This document shows positions 23,535-33,857 of a DNA stretch of 51,304 nucleotides, in pieces (the first letter of the stretch is position 1; each line of letters opens with the position of its first letter). The DNA is from Sphingomonas faeni (GTDB lineage: Bacteria > Pseudomonadota > Alphaproteobacteria > Sphingomonadales > Sphingomonadaceae). The DNA is taken from assembly GCF_024273235.1 (NCBI RefSeq), contig NZ_JANBVH010000034.1, positions 1-51,304 of the forward strand, read 5' to 3'. A program made the translations under genes and the position numbers. The notes beneath the pieces are model-generated. The model did not search any database. It was not told the DNA's origin and saw nothing but the letters and a program-made list of their open reading frames with translations.

Positions 23535-24860
23535 ATGCTTAGCGTGCTTGCCAACCGGACATACCGGCACCTTTTCCTCGCGCAAATCATCGCGCTGGTC
23601 GGAACGGGTCTCGCGACCGTTGCGCTGGGTTTGCTTGCCTATGACATTGCAGGAGGCAGCGCCGGCGCTGTGCTCGGAACGGCACTCGCCATCAAAATGG
23701 TCGCCTATATCGGCGTCGCGCCGATCGCCGGGGCTTTCGCGAATCGTGTCCCACGCCGCGCGCTGCTGGTCGGCATGGACGTGATCCGAGCCGTCGCCGC
23801 GCTGTGTCTCCCGTTCGTCAGCCAGGTTTGGCAGGTCTATGTTCTGATCTTCGTGCTGCAATCGGCATCGGCCGCGTTCACGCCGACCTTCCAGGCCACC
23901 ATCCCCGACGTGCTGCCCGAGGAGCGCGACTATACCCGCGCGCTTTCGCTTTCGCGGCTCGCCTACGACATGGAGAGCCTGACGAGCCCGATCCTTGCGG
24001 CAGGGCTGCTCACGCTGATGAGCTATCACTGGCTCTTCTCCGGGACCGCGATCGGGTTCGTGTCGTCGGCGCTGCTGGTCGTTTCGACCGTCCTTCCCAA
24101 GCCGGCCCCGGTCGAAAACGAAGGTGGCATCTACGACAAGACGACACGCGGCACGCGCATCTATCTCGCCACCCCGCGGCTGCGCGGGTTGCTCGCGCTG
24201 ACACTTACAGCGGCTGCGGCGAGCGCGATGGTCATCGTCAACACCGTCGTCATCGTGCGCGGAATGGGGCTCGGCCAGCGCGACGTCGCGCTGACCCTCG
24301 CCGCATTCGGGGGCGGTTCGATCACCGCCGCCCTAACCCTGCCGCGCATCCTTGACCGCGTTGCGGACCGCACCGTCATGCTGGCCGCTGCGGCGGTGCT
24401 GACTCTCGCGCTTGCTGCGTTGGCGGCAATCACCGCGTCAATGACACCAGGAGCCGCCTACTGGCACGTCCTGCTCGCCGGATGGCTGGTCCTAGGTGTT
24501 GCCTATTCCGCGAGCGTGACACCTTCAGGGCGGTTGCTGCGGCGATCGGCCAATGCCGAGGACCGTCCTGCCCTCTTCGCCGCGCAATTCGCGCTCAGCC
24601 ACGTCTGTTGGCTGGTTTGCTACCCGCTCGTCGGCCAGCTTGGCGCGCGCGTCAGCATGACGGCCGCGTTCGGAGCGATGGCCGTCGTCGCGGCGATCGG
24701 CACGCTCGTCGCGGTCTGGATATGGCCGGCAAGCGACCCCGATGCGGTCGCGCACGAGCATGGCGATTTGGCAGCTAATGATCCCCACCTTCACATTCAC
24801 GCGCAGGGCGATCACCCCTACGTCATCGATCGTCGGCATCCGCAATGGCCTAAACGGTGA
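23535..24860 (+). CDS. NreB-like major facilitator exporter with His-rich tail
   Basis: A protein of 441 residues with about twelve hydrophobic segments and the MFS motif region RVPRRALLVGMDVIRA after the second loop. The last about 35 residues are rich in His (HEHGDLAANDPHLHIHAQGDH region), as in NreB-type nickel-resistance exporters. It is divergent from the RcnR-like repressor and the G-tract operator, so nickel or cobalt efflux is the most likely role. The stop overlaps a possible start of the next small gene. Confidence 0.85.
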   Translation: MLSVLANRTYRHLFLAQIIALVGTGLATVALGLLAYDIAGGSAGAVLGTALAIKMVAYIGVAPIAGAFANRVPRRALLVGMDVIRAVAALCLPFVSQVWQVYVLIFVLQSASAAFTPTFQATIPDVLPEERDYTRALSLSRLAYDMESLTSPILAAGLLTLMSYHWLFSGTAIGFVSSALLVVSTVLPKPAPVENEGGIYDKTTRGTRIYLATPRLRGLLALTLTAAAASAMVIVNTVVIVRGMGLGQRDVALTLAAFGGGSITAALTLPRILDRVADRTVMLAAAAVLTLALAALAAITASMTPGAAYWHVLLAGWLVLGVAYSASVTPSGRLLRRSANAEDRPALFAAQFALSHVCWLVCYPLVGQLGARVSMTAAFGAMAVVAAIGTLVAVWIWPASDPDAVAHEHGDLAANDPHLHIHAQGDHPYVIDRRHPQWPKR

Positions 24861-24901
24861 GATGCTTGCTCCACTCCGACACGCCGCCTAGGCTTGTGCC
24901 G

Positions 24902-25249
24902 ATGGCGCAACGTCGTTCCCAATCTGCATTTTTCGGCGCCATCCTCGCCATGATTGCCATGTTCGGCCTTGCTACCCTTTCAGGCTGGCATAGCGCGACC
25001 GTCCATGACCACGATCCGCATCATGCCGCATCGATCGAGCATGACCACGACTACGGTCGATCCAAGATGGGCGACCTCGATGCGCCGCTTCATCTGCTCG
25101 CCCACGCAGCGGGCCAATGGGTCGCGCCGGCGGGACCGTTTGCCGCACCGATCGTATCTTTCATTGCCGGTAATGCCTGGCCTGTTGTCGACGCCATTCT
25201 GAGCGCCGGGATCGATCCTTCCGAGCTGCTAAGACCTCCGCAAGGGTAA
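24902..25249 (+). CDS. Small His-rich exported or membrane protein in the CzcI position
   Basis: A protein of 115 residues. The hydrophobic N-terminus (FFGAILAMIAMFGLATLSGW) is a likely signal or anchor, followed by His-rich HSATVHDHDPHHAASIEHDHDY and later HLLAHAAGQW. A GTG start at 24857 overlapping the upstream stop would add 15 residues. Placed directly before czcC, it resembles CzcI-like small periplasmic metal-handling proteins only by position and His content. Confidence 0.65.
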   Translation: MAQRRSQSAFFGAILAMIAMFGLATLSGWHSATVHDHDPHHAASIEHDHDYGRSKMGDLDAPLHLLAHAAGQWVAPAGPFAAPIVSFIAGNAWPVVDAILSAGIDPSELLRPPQG

Positions 25250-25297
25250 GCCTCGCCGGCGCGAGCGCGCTGACAGGCCCACCCTCCCGGAGAATTA

Positions 25298-26563
25298 ATG
25301 ATTATGAACGGCTATCTTGGCCGGCAACGCGCGCTCGCGTTGGCCGGGACGCTTGCGGCGCTGTCGCCCGCAGGAACGGCGTGGGCGCAGACCGCGCCAC
25401 CCTTTGCGCAGCTCTTGAACCAGACCCGCGACACCCCTCGCGTTACCGTGCTGGACGCCGACGTTGCGCGCGCGCGCGGCCTTGCAGAGCAAGCCCGCGC
25501 GCGTCCCAATCCATCGATCAACGTCTATATTGAGAACTTCGCGGGCGACCTTACCCGGAACGCTCGCAACCAAGGGCAGACGACCTTCCAAATCGATCAG
25601 CCGATTGAACTGGGCGGCAAGCGATCGGCGCGGATCGCAGCCGGCGAAGCCGGTGTCGTCGCGGCTCAGGCCCGCAACCGCGACGGGCGCCTCGCCTACG
25701 CGACCGAGCTTGCCCGCGCCTATGCGGGTGCAGAGATCGCCGATCGGCGCATTGCGCTCGCCGAGGACGAGGTTGAGGAAGCCACCGCCGACCTGAGGGT
25801 CGCGCGAGCGCTCGTCGGCGCAGGCAAGGAGGCGCGGCTACGCCAGGTGCAGGCCGAAACCGAGCTGAACTCGCTCCAAGCCGAGCTTGAAACCGCCCGC
25901 GCGCAGAAGACCGTCGCGCTCGCGCGCCTGTCGGCGCTGGCGGGCGTGGCGACGCCGTTCACCGGCGTCTCGGAATCGCTGCTCGATCGGCTGAATGCGC
26001 GGGCCGTCACCGGGCCGCTCGATCCGATGCAGGCGACGACGGTGCGCGTGGCGGAGGCCGAGCGCGAGGCCGCGGCAAGGGCGGTAACTGTGCAGCAGCG
26101 CCTCGCCATACCCAACGTCACTGCCCAGCTCGGTGTCCGCCAGCTTCGTGTGGCGAGCGGTCCCGCCGTCGTCGCCGGCGTCTCGGTGCCGCTCCCGATC
26201 TTTGATCGCAATCGCGGCAACGTCGCAGCGGCGCGTGCCGACCTTCAGGGTGCCGAAGCGCGGGCCGCAGCGGCTCGGCTCGATGCCGAAGCCGGCACGC
26301 GGGCCGCGCTTGCGCTTGTCGCAGCGGCTGACAACCGGGCCGTCGCTGCCGAACGATCGATGGCTACTGCCGAGGAGGGCTACCGGCTCGCGCGCATCGC
26401 CTACGAAGCGGGCAAGTCGCCCCTGATCGAGCTGCTCGCCGCCCGACACAATCTCGGCGTCGCGCGCGGCGCCATCCTCGATGCTGCTGTCGCCCGTCTC
26501 GATGCTCGCGCCACTCTCGCCCGCTTGTCGGGCCTCACCATCACCGGAGAACCGGTCCAATGA
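25298..26563 (+). CDS. czcC: CzcC-like outer-membrane efflux factor
   Basis: A protein of 421 residues. A signal peptide (cleavage near GTAWAQ) is followed by two TolC-type repeats: helical heptads with IDQPIELGGKRSARIAAGEAGV and VSVPLPIFDRNRGNVAAARADL. It forms the outer-membrane duct for the RND pump encoded next. GGAG five bases before the ATG supports the start. The stop overlaps the CzcB start by ATGA. Confidence 0.92.
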   Translation: MIMNGYLGRQRALALAGTLAALSPAGTAWAQTAPPFAQLLNQTRDTPRVTVLDADVARARGLAEQARARPNPSINVYIENFAGDLTRNARNQGQTTFQIDQPIELGGKRSARIAAGEAGVVAAQARNRDGRLAYATELARAYAGAEIADRRIALAEDEVEEATADLRVARALVGAGKEARLRQVQAETELNSLQAELETARAQKTVALARLSALAGVATPFTGVSESLLDRLNARAVTGPLDPMQATTVRVAEAEREAAARAVTVQQRLAIPNVTAQLGVRQLRVASGPAVVAGVSVPLPIFDRNRGNVAAARADLQGAEARAAAARLDAEAGTRAALALVAAADNRAVAAERSMATAEEGYRLARIAYEAGKSPLIELLAARHNLGVARGAILDAAVARLDARATLARLSGLTITGEPVQ

Positions 26564-27720
26564 CCGACAGGAATCGTCTCTACACGGGAGCCGCCGTCGG
26601 GCTGGTCGGCGCTGCCGCGCTCGGCTTCGGGGCTGCGCGCCTGACCCAATCACCGGCGCCAGCGCCAGCGCCTATCCAGGCGACCGCGCCGGCCAAGCCC
26701 GCCAACGCGGTCGCGATGACCCAACAGGCCGTTGCGACATCGCAGATCACCGTCGCGCCTGCTACGTCCGGCGAGCTGGACGCAGCGATCCTGGCATCAG
26801 CCACGGTCGACTCCACGCCCGATGCCGAGGCGGTGCTGACTGCCCGCGCGCCCGGCACCGTCACGCGCATCTTCTCGCGGATCGGCGATCCTGTCCGCGC
26901 CGGGCAGACGCTCGCCTTGGTCGAGAGCCGCGATGCTTCGCAGATCGCCGCCGATCGTTCGGCCGCATCGGCGCGGGTGACGCTCGCGTCGCGTCAGCTC
27001 GCGCGTGAGCGCACGCTGCTTGCCCAGGGCGTCAGCCCCCGCGCGGACTTTGAGTCTGCCCAGGCGAACCTTGCCGTGGCGCAGGCCGACGCGCGTCGCG
27101 CCAGCGCCGCGGCCGGTGCGGCGCGAGTGTCCGGTGACGGCCGCTCCGTCGCGGTCGTCAGCCCCATATCGGGGCGCGTGACGAACGCCGCAGCCAATCT
27201 TGGCCAGTTCGTAGCGGTCGAAACCGAACTGTTCCGCGTCGCCGATCCGCGCCGGCTCCAGATCACCGCAAGCGTGCCCCCCGCCGACGCCCCGCGCATC
27301 CGCACGGGCGACCGGGTGGAACTAACCACCAGCGACGGCCGCTCAATCGCGGGCCGCGTCCGCGCAAGCACCGGCGTCGTCGACCCGCAGTCGCGCACCG
27401 CGACCGTGGTCGTGACCCCGACCGCAGGGACCAGCACGCTATCCCCCGGCCAGCTTGTACAGGCGCGCATCCTCGCCAGTGGCGGGGCGACCAAGAGCGG
27501 GGTGATGATCCCACAGGACGCGGTGCAAACGCTTGGCGATCAAACTGTGGTGTTCGTTCGCACGCGCAGCGGCTTTAAGGCGCAGCCGATCCGCATCGGG
27601 AGTCGGTCGGGCGGCATGGTCGCCGTCGCTGACGGCCTCGCGGCCGGCACGCCGATTGCCACCATTAACGCCTTCCTGCTCAAGGCCGAACTCGAAAAGA
27701 ACGAAGGAGGCGCAGAATGA
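26560..27720 (+). CDS. czcB: CzcB-like periplasmic adaptor of the RND metal pump
   Basis: A protein of 386 residues with an N-terminal membrane segment (about 11-28). The lipoyl halves are at about 88-122 (APGTVTRIFSRIGDPVRAGQTLALVES) and after the hairpin (VVSPISGRVTNAAANLGQFVAV). The beta-barrel domain and membrane-proximal domain follow (DGRSIAGRVRASTGVVDPQSRTATVVV). This is the membrane fusion protein layout. It lies between czcC and czcA with four-base overlaps on both sides. Confidence 0.93.
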   Translation: MTDRNRLYTGAAVGLVGAAALGFGAARLTQSPAPAPAPIQATAPAKPANAVAMTQQAVATSQITVAPATSGELDAAILASATVDSTPDAEAVLTARAPGTVTRIFSRIGDPVRAGQTLALVESRDASQIAADRSAASARVTLASRQLARERTLLAQGVSPRADFESAQANLAVAQADARRASAAAGAARVSGDGRSVAVVSPISGRVTNAAANLGQFVAVETELFRVADPRRLQITASVPPADAPRIRTGDRVELTTSDGRSIAGRVRASTGVVDPQSRTATVVVTPTAGTSTLSPGQLVQARILASGGATKSGVMIPQDAVQTLGDQTVVFVRTRSGFKAQPIRIGSRSGGMVAVADGLAAGTPIATINAFLLKAELEKNEGGAE

Positions 27721-30700
27721 TCGAGCGCATCCTATCGACGTCGGTGCATCTGCGCTGGCTTGTCGCCTTCCTCACCCTCCTCGTTGTCGGCTTCGGGGCG
27801 TGGCAAATCACCAAGTTGCCAATCGACGCCGTGCCCGATGTCACCAACCGGCAGGTGCAGATTAGCACGTTCGCGCCGACGCTCGGCCCGGTCGACATTG
27901 AGAAGCAGGTGACGTTCCCGGTCGAGACCGCGCTTGCCGGCATCCCCGGCCTAGAGATGACGCGCTCCTTCTCGCGCAATGGCTTCGCCCAGGTGACGGC
28001 CGTCTTTACCGACGCGACCGACATCTATTTTGCGAGGGCGCAAGTCACCGAACGGCTCGCCCAAGCTAAGGACAGCCTGCCCGCCGGCGTGCAGCCCAAC
28101 CTTGCCCCGCTCAGCACTGGCCTTGGCGAGATCTTTTTCTATTCGATCGCCTTCCGCCATTCCGACGGCAAGGGCGTGAAAGCCGTCGACGGGAAACCCG
28201 GCTGGCAATCGGACGGCAGCTATCTCACTCCCGAGGGCGAGCGCCTTACTACCGAACTTGCCAAGGCCGCCTATCTGCGCACCGTGCAGGACTGGATCAT
28301 CCGGCCACAAATGCGGACCGTGAAAGGCGTCGCCGGCGTCGATTCCAATGGCGGCTACGTCAAACAATATCTGATCGAACCAAACCTCAATGCGCTCGCC
28401 TCCTATGGTCTTTCGATCACCGAGCTGGCGGACGCAATGGAGCGGGCAAACCTGTCCGCCGGGTCGAACTATGTCCGTCGCGCCGGCGAGAGCTTCCTTG
28501 TTCGTGCCGACGCTCGCCTGAAATCGATCGAGGATATTCAGGAGGCCGTCGTCGCCACGCGCAACGGCGTCCCCGTTCGCGTGAAGGACGTGGGCCAGGT
28601 CGTGATCGGAGGCGCGGTGCGCACCGGCTCCGGCAGTCGCATGGGATCGGAGGCGGTTATCTCGACCGTGCTGATGCTCGTCGGCGACAACAGCCGCATC
28701 GTCGCGACCAGCGTCGCCACAAAGCTCACCGAGATCAACAAGGCGCTGCCACCCGACGTTTTCGCCGAGGCGGTCTATAACCGCTCTAAGCTCGTCAACG
28801 CGACCATCGCGACCGTCGAGAAGAACCTTATCGAAGGTGCGCTTCTCGTCATCGTCGTGCTGTTCCTGTTGCTCGGCAACGTGCGCGCTGCGCTGATTAC
28901 CGCTGCGGTGATCCCCATCACCATGCTGATGACGGCAAGCGGCATGAACGCGCTTGGGGTGTCGGGCAATCTGATGAGCCTTGGCGCGCTCGACTTCGGC
29001 CTAATCGTCGACGGGGCGGTCATCATCGTCGAGAATGCGCTACGCCACCTCGCCGAGCGCCAGCACCGCGAAGGCCGGTTACTCACCTTGTCGGAACGAC
29101 TAGAGGTGACGATCGCATCGGCCAAGGAAATGATCCGGCCGACCGTCTTCGGCCAGCTCATCATCTTCCTCGTCTTCGTGCCGCTGCTTACCTTCCAAGG
29201 CGTCGAAGGCAAGACCTTCGCGCCGATGGCGACCACACTGATGCTTGCGCTCGCTTCCGCGTTCGTCCTGTCGCTTACCTTCGTGCCGGCGATGATCGCG
29301 ATCATCATCAAGGGCCGCGTCAGCGAGACGGAGGTGCGGCCGCTCCGCTGGTTCAAGGCGAAATATGCCCCGGCGCTTGGATTTGCGATCCGTCGACCCC
29401 TGCCCTTCATCATAGGCGGCATCGGCGTTTTCGTCGCTGCGGTGTTGTGCTTCGGGCTGCTCGGCGAGGAATTCATGCCGCAGCTCGACGAGAAAGACAT
29501 CACCGTTACCAACTTTCGCGTTCCCTCCGCGTCGATCGACCAATCAACGCAGATGCAGCTCCAGATCGAGAATGCGTTAAAGACGCTGCCGGAGGTGGCG
29601 CTGGTCTTCTCCAAGAACGGCAACGCCGACCTTGGCACCGATCCGATGCCGCCCAATGCGTCCGACACCTATGTCATCCCCAAACCCGAGAGCGAATGGC
29701 CGTCCGACGTGCACAGCAAGGCGGACATCCTGCGCCGCATCGAGGAGCGCATGAAACCGCTGATCGGCAACCGGACGGAGATCCAACAGCCGATCCAAAT
29801 GCGATTCAACGAGCTGATCGCCGGCGTCCGGTCCGACGTTGCGATCAAGCTCTACGGCGACGACCTCGACCAGATGACCGAACAGGCCCGGCGGATCGCC
29901 GCGGCCGTCCGCACCATCCCGGGTGCTGGCGACGTGAGCGCCGAGCAGACCGATGGGGCGCCGACCTTCGACGTGAAGATCGATCGCCAGGCGGTCGCTC
30001 GCTACGGCCTCACTGTCGAGGAGGTTGCGAACACCGTCGCCGCTGCGCTTGGCGGGCGCGAGGCAGGCTTGCTGTTCGAGGGCGATCGGCGCTTTTCGGT
30101 CGTGGTCCGGCTCCCCGACGCGCAGCGCGATGACGTCGATACGCTTGGCTCGATTCCCGTCATGCTGCCCGCTGCCGAGGGTCAGGTCGCACGTTCGATC
30201 CCGCTTCGCGAGGTCGCGCGGTTCAGCTACACCGAGGGGCTGAACCAGATCAGCCGCGAGAACGGCAAGCGCATGGTGATCGTCCAGGTCAACGTGCGGG
30301 GCCGCGACCTTGGCGGATTCGTCGAGGAAGCCCAGGCGAAGATCGGGCAGATGCAGCTCCCCGCCGGCATGTATACCGAATGGGGCGGCACCTTCGAGAG
30401 CCTGCAATCGGCCCGGCTGCGGCTGATGATCGTGGTGCCAATCTGCTTTCTCGCGATCTACGCCTTGCTCTACATGGCGCTTGGCGGCTTCATCCCCGCG
30501 GCGATCGTGTTCTCGGCGGTGCCGATGGCGCTCGCGGGCGGGGTGTTTGCCCTGCTGCTCCGCGGCATACCGTTTTCGATTACCGCTGCGGTCGGTTTCA
30601 TCGCGCTGTCCGGCGTGGCGGTCCTCAACGGACTCGTGATGATGGGCGCGATCCGCAAGCACCGCGAGGAGGGCGAGGACGAGGATCAGGCCATCGCCGA

Positions 30701-30965
30701 CGGGGCAATGGAACGGGTGCGGCCGGTGTTGATGACCGCGCTGGTGGCCTCGCTCGGTTTCGTGCCGATGGCGCTCGCCACGGGCACCGGCGCCGAGGTG
30801 CAGCGACCCTTGGCGACGGTCGTCATCGGGGGACTTATCACGTCGACGGCGCTGACCCTGTTGGTGCTGCCGGCGATCACTGCTTGGACGGCGCGCCTGA
30901 TGGCGCGCCGTCAGGCGAAGCGCCCGGCAGTCATAGCTGACACCGTTCCGGCAGTAGGGCGCTGA
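27717..30965 (+). CDS. czcA: CzcA-type heavy-metal RND efflux transporter
   Basis: A protein of 1082 residues, full length for the HME-RND family. The family signature DFGLIVDGAVIIVEN lies near residue 425 in the fourth membrane segment, matching the DFGxxxDGA pattern of heavy-metal RND pumps. Porter domains, TGLGEIFFYSI and a duplicated twelve-segment layout are intact. A zinc, cobalt or cadmium range is likely by family; with the RcnR/NreB context nickel or cobalt is possible. It is the last gene of the czcCBA operon and converges with the copper genes 44 bases downstream. Confidence 0.95.
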   Translation: MIERILSTSVHLRWLVAFLTLLVVGFGAWQITKLPIDAVPDVTNRQVQISTFAPTLGPVDIEKQVTFPVETALAGIPGLEMTRSFSRNGFAQVTAVFTDATDIYFARAQVTERLAQAKDSLPAGVQPNLAPLSTGLGEIFFYSIAFRHSDGKGVKAVDGKPGWQSDGSYLTPEGERLTTELAKAAYLRTVQDWIIRPQMRTVKGVAGVDSNGGYVKQYLIEPNLNALASYGLSITELADAMERANLSAGSNYVRRAGESFLVRADARLKSIEDIQEAVVATRNGVPVRVKDVGQVVIGGAVRTGSGSRMGSEAVISTVLMLVGDNSRIVATSVATKLTEINKALPPDVFAEAVYNRSKLVNATIATVEKNLIEGALLVIVVLFLLLGNVRAALITAAVIPITMLMTASGMNALGVSGNLMSLGALDFGLIVDGAVIIVENALRHLAERQHREGRLLTLSERLEVTIASAKEMIRPTVFGQLIIFLVFVPLLTFQGVEGKTFAPMATTLMLALASAFVLSLTFVPAMIAIIIKGRVSETEVRPLRWFKAKYAPALGFAIRRPLPFIIGGIGVFVAAVLCFGLLGEEFMPQLDEKDITVTNFRVPSASIDQSTQMQLQIENALKTLPEVALVFSKNGNADLGTDPMPPNASDTYVIPKPESEWPSDVHSKADILRRIEERMKPLIGNRTEIQQPIQMRFNELIAGVRSDVAIKLYGDDLDQMTEQARRIAAAVRTIPGAGDVSAEQTDGAPTFDVKIDRQAVARYGLTVEEVANTVAAALGGREAGLLFEGDRRFSVVVRLPDAQRDDVDTLGSIPVMLPAAEGQVARSIPLREVARFSYTEGLNQISRENGKRMVIVQVNVRGRDLGGFVEEAQAKIGQMQLPAGMYTEWGGTFESLQSARLRLMIVVPICFLAIYALLYMALGGFIPAAIVFSAVPMALAGGVFALLLRGIPFSITAAVGFIALSGVAVLNGLVMMGAIRKHREEGEDEDQAIADGAMERVRPVLMTALVASLGFVPMALATGTGAEVQRPLATVVIGGLITSTALTLLVLPAITAWTARLMARRQAKRPAVIADTVPAVGR

Positions 30966-31008
30966 TGGCGTCCGACTACCGGCGCGACCAAGCCGAGGAT
31001 CAGCGAAT

Positions 31009-31392
31009 TTATCCCTCCATGCTGCGGATGATCGGGCAATCGGGGCGATCGTCGCCGTGGCAGCGGTCCACCAGGTCAACCAACGTCGATCGCATGGCTT
31101 CCAGAGCGCGAACCTTGCGGCCAAGCTCGGCAGCGCGGGATTCGGCTAACGCTTTTACTTCCGCGCTCGACCGATCGCGATCCGACCACAGCCCCAGCAG
31201 TGTGCGGATCTCCTCGATCGGAAACCCCAGGTCGCGCGCGTTGGCGATAAATCGCAGCCGATGGACGTCGACGTCGCCATAGTCCCGGTAGCTCCCGCGC
31301 CGTGGCGGCGCGGGGACGAGGCCGATCTTCTCGTAGTGGCGGATCATGCGTTGGGAGACGCCGCTGGCGTCCGACGCCGCCCCTATATTCAC
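31009..31392 (-). CDS. cueR: CueR-like copper-responsive MerR regulator
   Basis: A protein of 127 residues. The MerR HTH is at 1-40 (MNIGAASDASGVSQRMIRHYEKIGLVPAP), followed by the dimer helix and a C-terminal metal loop CHGDDRPDC with Cys111 and Cys119 (C-x7-C), the spacing of monovalent copper and silver sensors. Its start overlaps the copper ATPase stop by four bases, so the regulator is the second gene of the copper operon. Confidence 0.9.
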   Translation of the reverse strand: MNIGAASDASGVSQRMIRHYEKIGLVPAPPRRGSYRDYGDVDVHRLRFIANARDLGFPIEEIRTLLGLWSDRDRSSAEVKALAESRAAELGRKVRALEAMRSTLVDLVDRCHGDDRPDCPIIRSMEG

Positions 31393-33857
31393 AGCTTCAC
31401 CGCGTTCAACCGTAGTGCATTGAGGACGACGGTGAAGGACGAGAGCGCCATCGCCGCACCCGCCAGCATCGGCGATAGTAGGATGCCCGCGACGGGGTAG
31501 AGCACGCCGGCCGCGACCGGCACGCCAATCCCGTTGAACAGGAATGAGAAGAACAGGTTTTGGCGGATATTCCGCATCGTCGCGCGAGCGAGCTTGCGTG
31601 CCCGCACGATCGCCGAGAGATCGCCGCGGGTGAGCGTCATGCCGGCGCTTTCGATCGCCACATCCGTTCCCGTTCCCATCGCCAGGCCGACATCCGCAGC
31701 GGCGAGCGCCGGCGCGTCGTTGATGCCGTCGCCAGCCATCGCGACCTTGGCGCCGCTCGCCTTCAGCTCGCCGATGATACGCGCCTTGTCTTCCGGCAGC
31801 AGATCGGCGCGCACGTCATCGAGACCGCCCACGGCGCGCGCGACCGCATCGGCCGTCCCACGATTGTCGCCCGTGAGCATCACGACGCGCAGACCCTCTT
31901 TGCGAAGCGCGGCGATAGCGTCGTGCGCCGAGGCTCGCACTGGATCGGCGACCCCAAGCAGGCCGGCGAGCGCACCGTCGATCGCGACCAGGATGACGCC
32001 CGCCCCTTCACCACGATAACGATCGGCCGCGGCATCGAGCGGCTTGGGGTCAGCGCCGATCCGGCTGATTTGCGCCGCGTTGCCGATCACGACCGAACGG
32101 CCGTTTACCGTGGCGCTGACCCCCAGGCCGGTTTGCGAGGCAAAGTCCGCGACCGTGCCGAGTTGGAGCCCACGTTCCTTCGCGGCGACGACGATCGCAT
32201 GGGCGAGCGGGTGCTCGGATTGCCCTTCGACGGCCGCGGCGAGCGCGAGCATGTCATTTTCCTCGACCGCGCCGACCGTCTCGACCGCGATCAGCTTAGG
32301 CTTGCCTTCCGTGAGCGTGCCGGTCTTGTCGATCACCAGCGTATCGACCTTCTCCAGCCCTTGCAGCGCTTCCGCGTTCTTGACCAGCACACCGGCAGTC
32401 GCGCCGCGCCCGGTGCCGACCATGATCGACATTGGCGTAGCAAGCCCAAGCGCGCACGGGCAGGCAATCACCAGCACCGCGATGGCATTCAGGATAGCAT
32501 GGCCCATGCGCGGCTCAGGGCCGACCAGCGACCAAGTGATGAACGTCGCAATCGAGATCAGCACGACGAGCGGCACGAACCAGCCTGACACCCGATCGGC
32601 GACCGCTTGTATCGGGGCGCGGCTGCGTTGCGCTTCCGCGACCATGCGGACGATGCGCGCGAGCATCGTGTCCGAACCGACCGCGCGGGCCTCCATGACC
32701 AGGCTGCCGGTGCCATTGACGGTGCCGCCGGTGACGGCCGCCTCGACTTCCTTGAGGACCGGCGCGGGTTCGCCGGTAAGCATGGATTCATCGACCGAAG
32801 AGCGACCCTCGACCACAACGCCGTCAACCGGGATCGCCTCGCCGGGACGGACCCGCAGCCGATCGCCGGTCGCCACGTCGGCAAGCCCGACTTCCTCCTC
32901 AGAGCCGTCAGGGCGCAGCCGGCGCGCCGTTTTGGGGGCGAGGTCCATGAGCGCGCGGATCGCGCGCCCTGTCGCCGCCCTGGCGCGCAGTTCGAGCACT
33001 TGCCCGAGCAGCACTAGCGTCACCACGACGCCGGCAGCCTCGTAATAGACCGGGACCATGCCCCCGTGCATCCGGAACGTCGCGGGGAAAATGCCCGGCG
33101 CGAGCGTCGCGACCACGCTGTAGAGGAACGCCGCGCCGACGCCGATCGCGATCAGCGTAAACATATTGAGGTGCCGGGTGCGGATCGAGGTCCACCCCCG
33201 CTCGAAAAACGGCCAGCCGGCCCACAGCACGATCGGCGCGGTGAGCGCGAGCTGGACCCACGGCGAGACCGCAGGACCGACCACATGCCAGCCCGTCATT
33301 TCAGCGAACATGGAGACGATCAGCAGCGGGATCGTGAGTGCGCCCGCTACCCACAGCCGGCGCGTGAAATCGACCAGCTCGGGGTTGGGCGCGTCGTCGA
33401 GCGAGGGTTCTTCGGGCTCTAGCGCCATGCCGCAGATCGGGCACGTCCCCGGCCCTTCCTGGCGGACTTGCGGGTGCATCGGGCACGTCCATATCGCCCC
33501 CGGCGTCGCCATCGGCTCGGGCTTCGGCTTGTCGCCGAGATAGGCGTCAGGATTGGCGACGAACTTGGTCCGGCACCCGGCGCTGCAAAAATGATATTCA
33601 TGGCCGGCGTGCGCGGCATGGTGCGCCGTTGTTGCCGGATCGACCGTCATTCCGCACACCGGGTCCGTCACCTTGGCCGCGTTGTCGGGCACCTTATTTC
33701 CCGAACAGCAGCCACTCGTTTTGCCCGGTTGTTCGGCTGCCACTGGCGCAGTCGACGCCCCTGAACAGCATGACGACGGCAGAGCAGCCGGTTCGGCTGA
33801 TTGCTTCGTTGAGCAGCCGCAACCCCCGGCCTGGGAATGAGAATGAGGATCGTTCAT
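31389..33857 (-). CDS. copA: CopA-like P1B-type copper ATPase with YHS and metal-binding N-terminus
   Basis: A protein of 822 residues from an ATG at 33857 with AAGGA eight bases upstream; the 27-base longer reading lacks this. The N-terminus (1-60) is rich in Cys and His (GGCGC, SSCCSG, SGCCSG). A YHS domain follows (about 66-107, DPVCGM and HFCSAGC), then a heavy-metal-binding segment WTCPMHPQVRQEGPGTCPICGM (about 123-145, short of a full HMA). CPC in VIACPCALGLATP is near residue 465, the phosphorylation motif DKTGTLTEGKP near 508, and GDGINDAPAL toward the end. All ATPase motifs are intact. Copper or silver export is the likely role. Confidence 0.94.
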   Translation of the reverse strand: MNDPHSHSQAGGCGCSTKQSAEPAALPSSCCSGASTAPVAAEQPGKTSGCCSGNKVPDNAAKVTDPVCGMTVDPATTAHHAAHAGHEYHFCSAGCRTKFVANPDAYLGDKPKPEPMATPGAIWTCPMHPQVRQEGPGTCPICGMALEPEEPSLDDAPNPELVDFTRRLWVAGALTIPLLIVSMFAEMTGWHVVGPAVSPWVQLALTAPIVLWAGWPFFERGWTSIRTRHLNMFTLIAIGVGAAFLYSVVATLAPGIFPATFRMHGGMVPVYYEAAGVVVTLVLLGQVLELRARAATGRAIRALMDLAPKTARRLRPDGSEEEVGLADVATGDRLRVRPGEAIPVDGVVVEGRSSVDESMLTGEPAPVLKEVEAAVTGGTVNGTGSLVMEARAVGSDTMLARIVRMVAEAQRSRAPIQAVADRVSGWFVPLVVLISIATFITWSLVGPEPRMGHAILNAIAVLVIACPCALGLATPMSIMVGTGRGATAGVLVKNAEALQGLEKVDTLVIDKTGTLTEGKPKLIAVETVGAVEENDMLALAAAVEGQSEHPLAHAIVVAAKERGLQLGTVADFASQTGLGVSATVNGRSVVIGNAAQISRIGADPKPLDAAADRYRGEGAGVILVAIDGALAGLLGVADPVRASAHDAIAALRKEGLRVVMLTGDNRGTADAVARAVGGLDDVRADLLPEDKARIIGELKASGAKVAMAGDGINDAPALAAADVGLAMGTGTDVAIESAGMTLTRGDLSAIVRARKLARATMRNIRQNLFFSFLFNGIGVPVAAGVLYPVAGILLSPMLAGAAMALSSFTVVLNALRLNAVKL

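Noticed and set aside
29577..31124. Long minus-strand frame of 515 codons opposite czcA
   Set aside because: It is the antisense of a well-conserved RND transporter in high-GC DNA and overlaps cueR; the protein text is low complexity.
33066..33422. Plus-strand frames opposite copA
   Set aside because: They are antisense shadows of an intact P-type ATPase.
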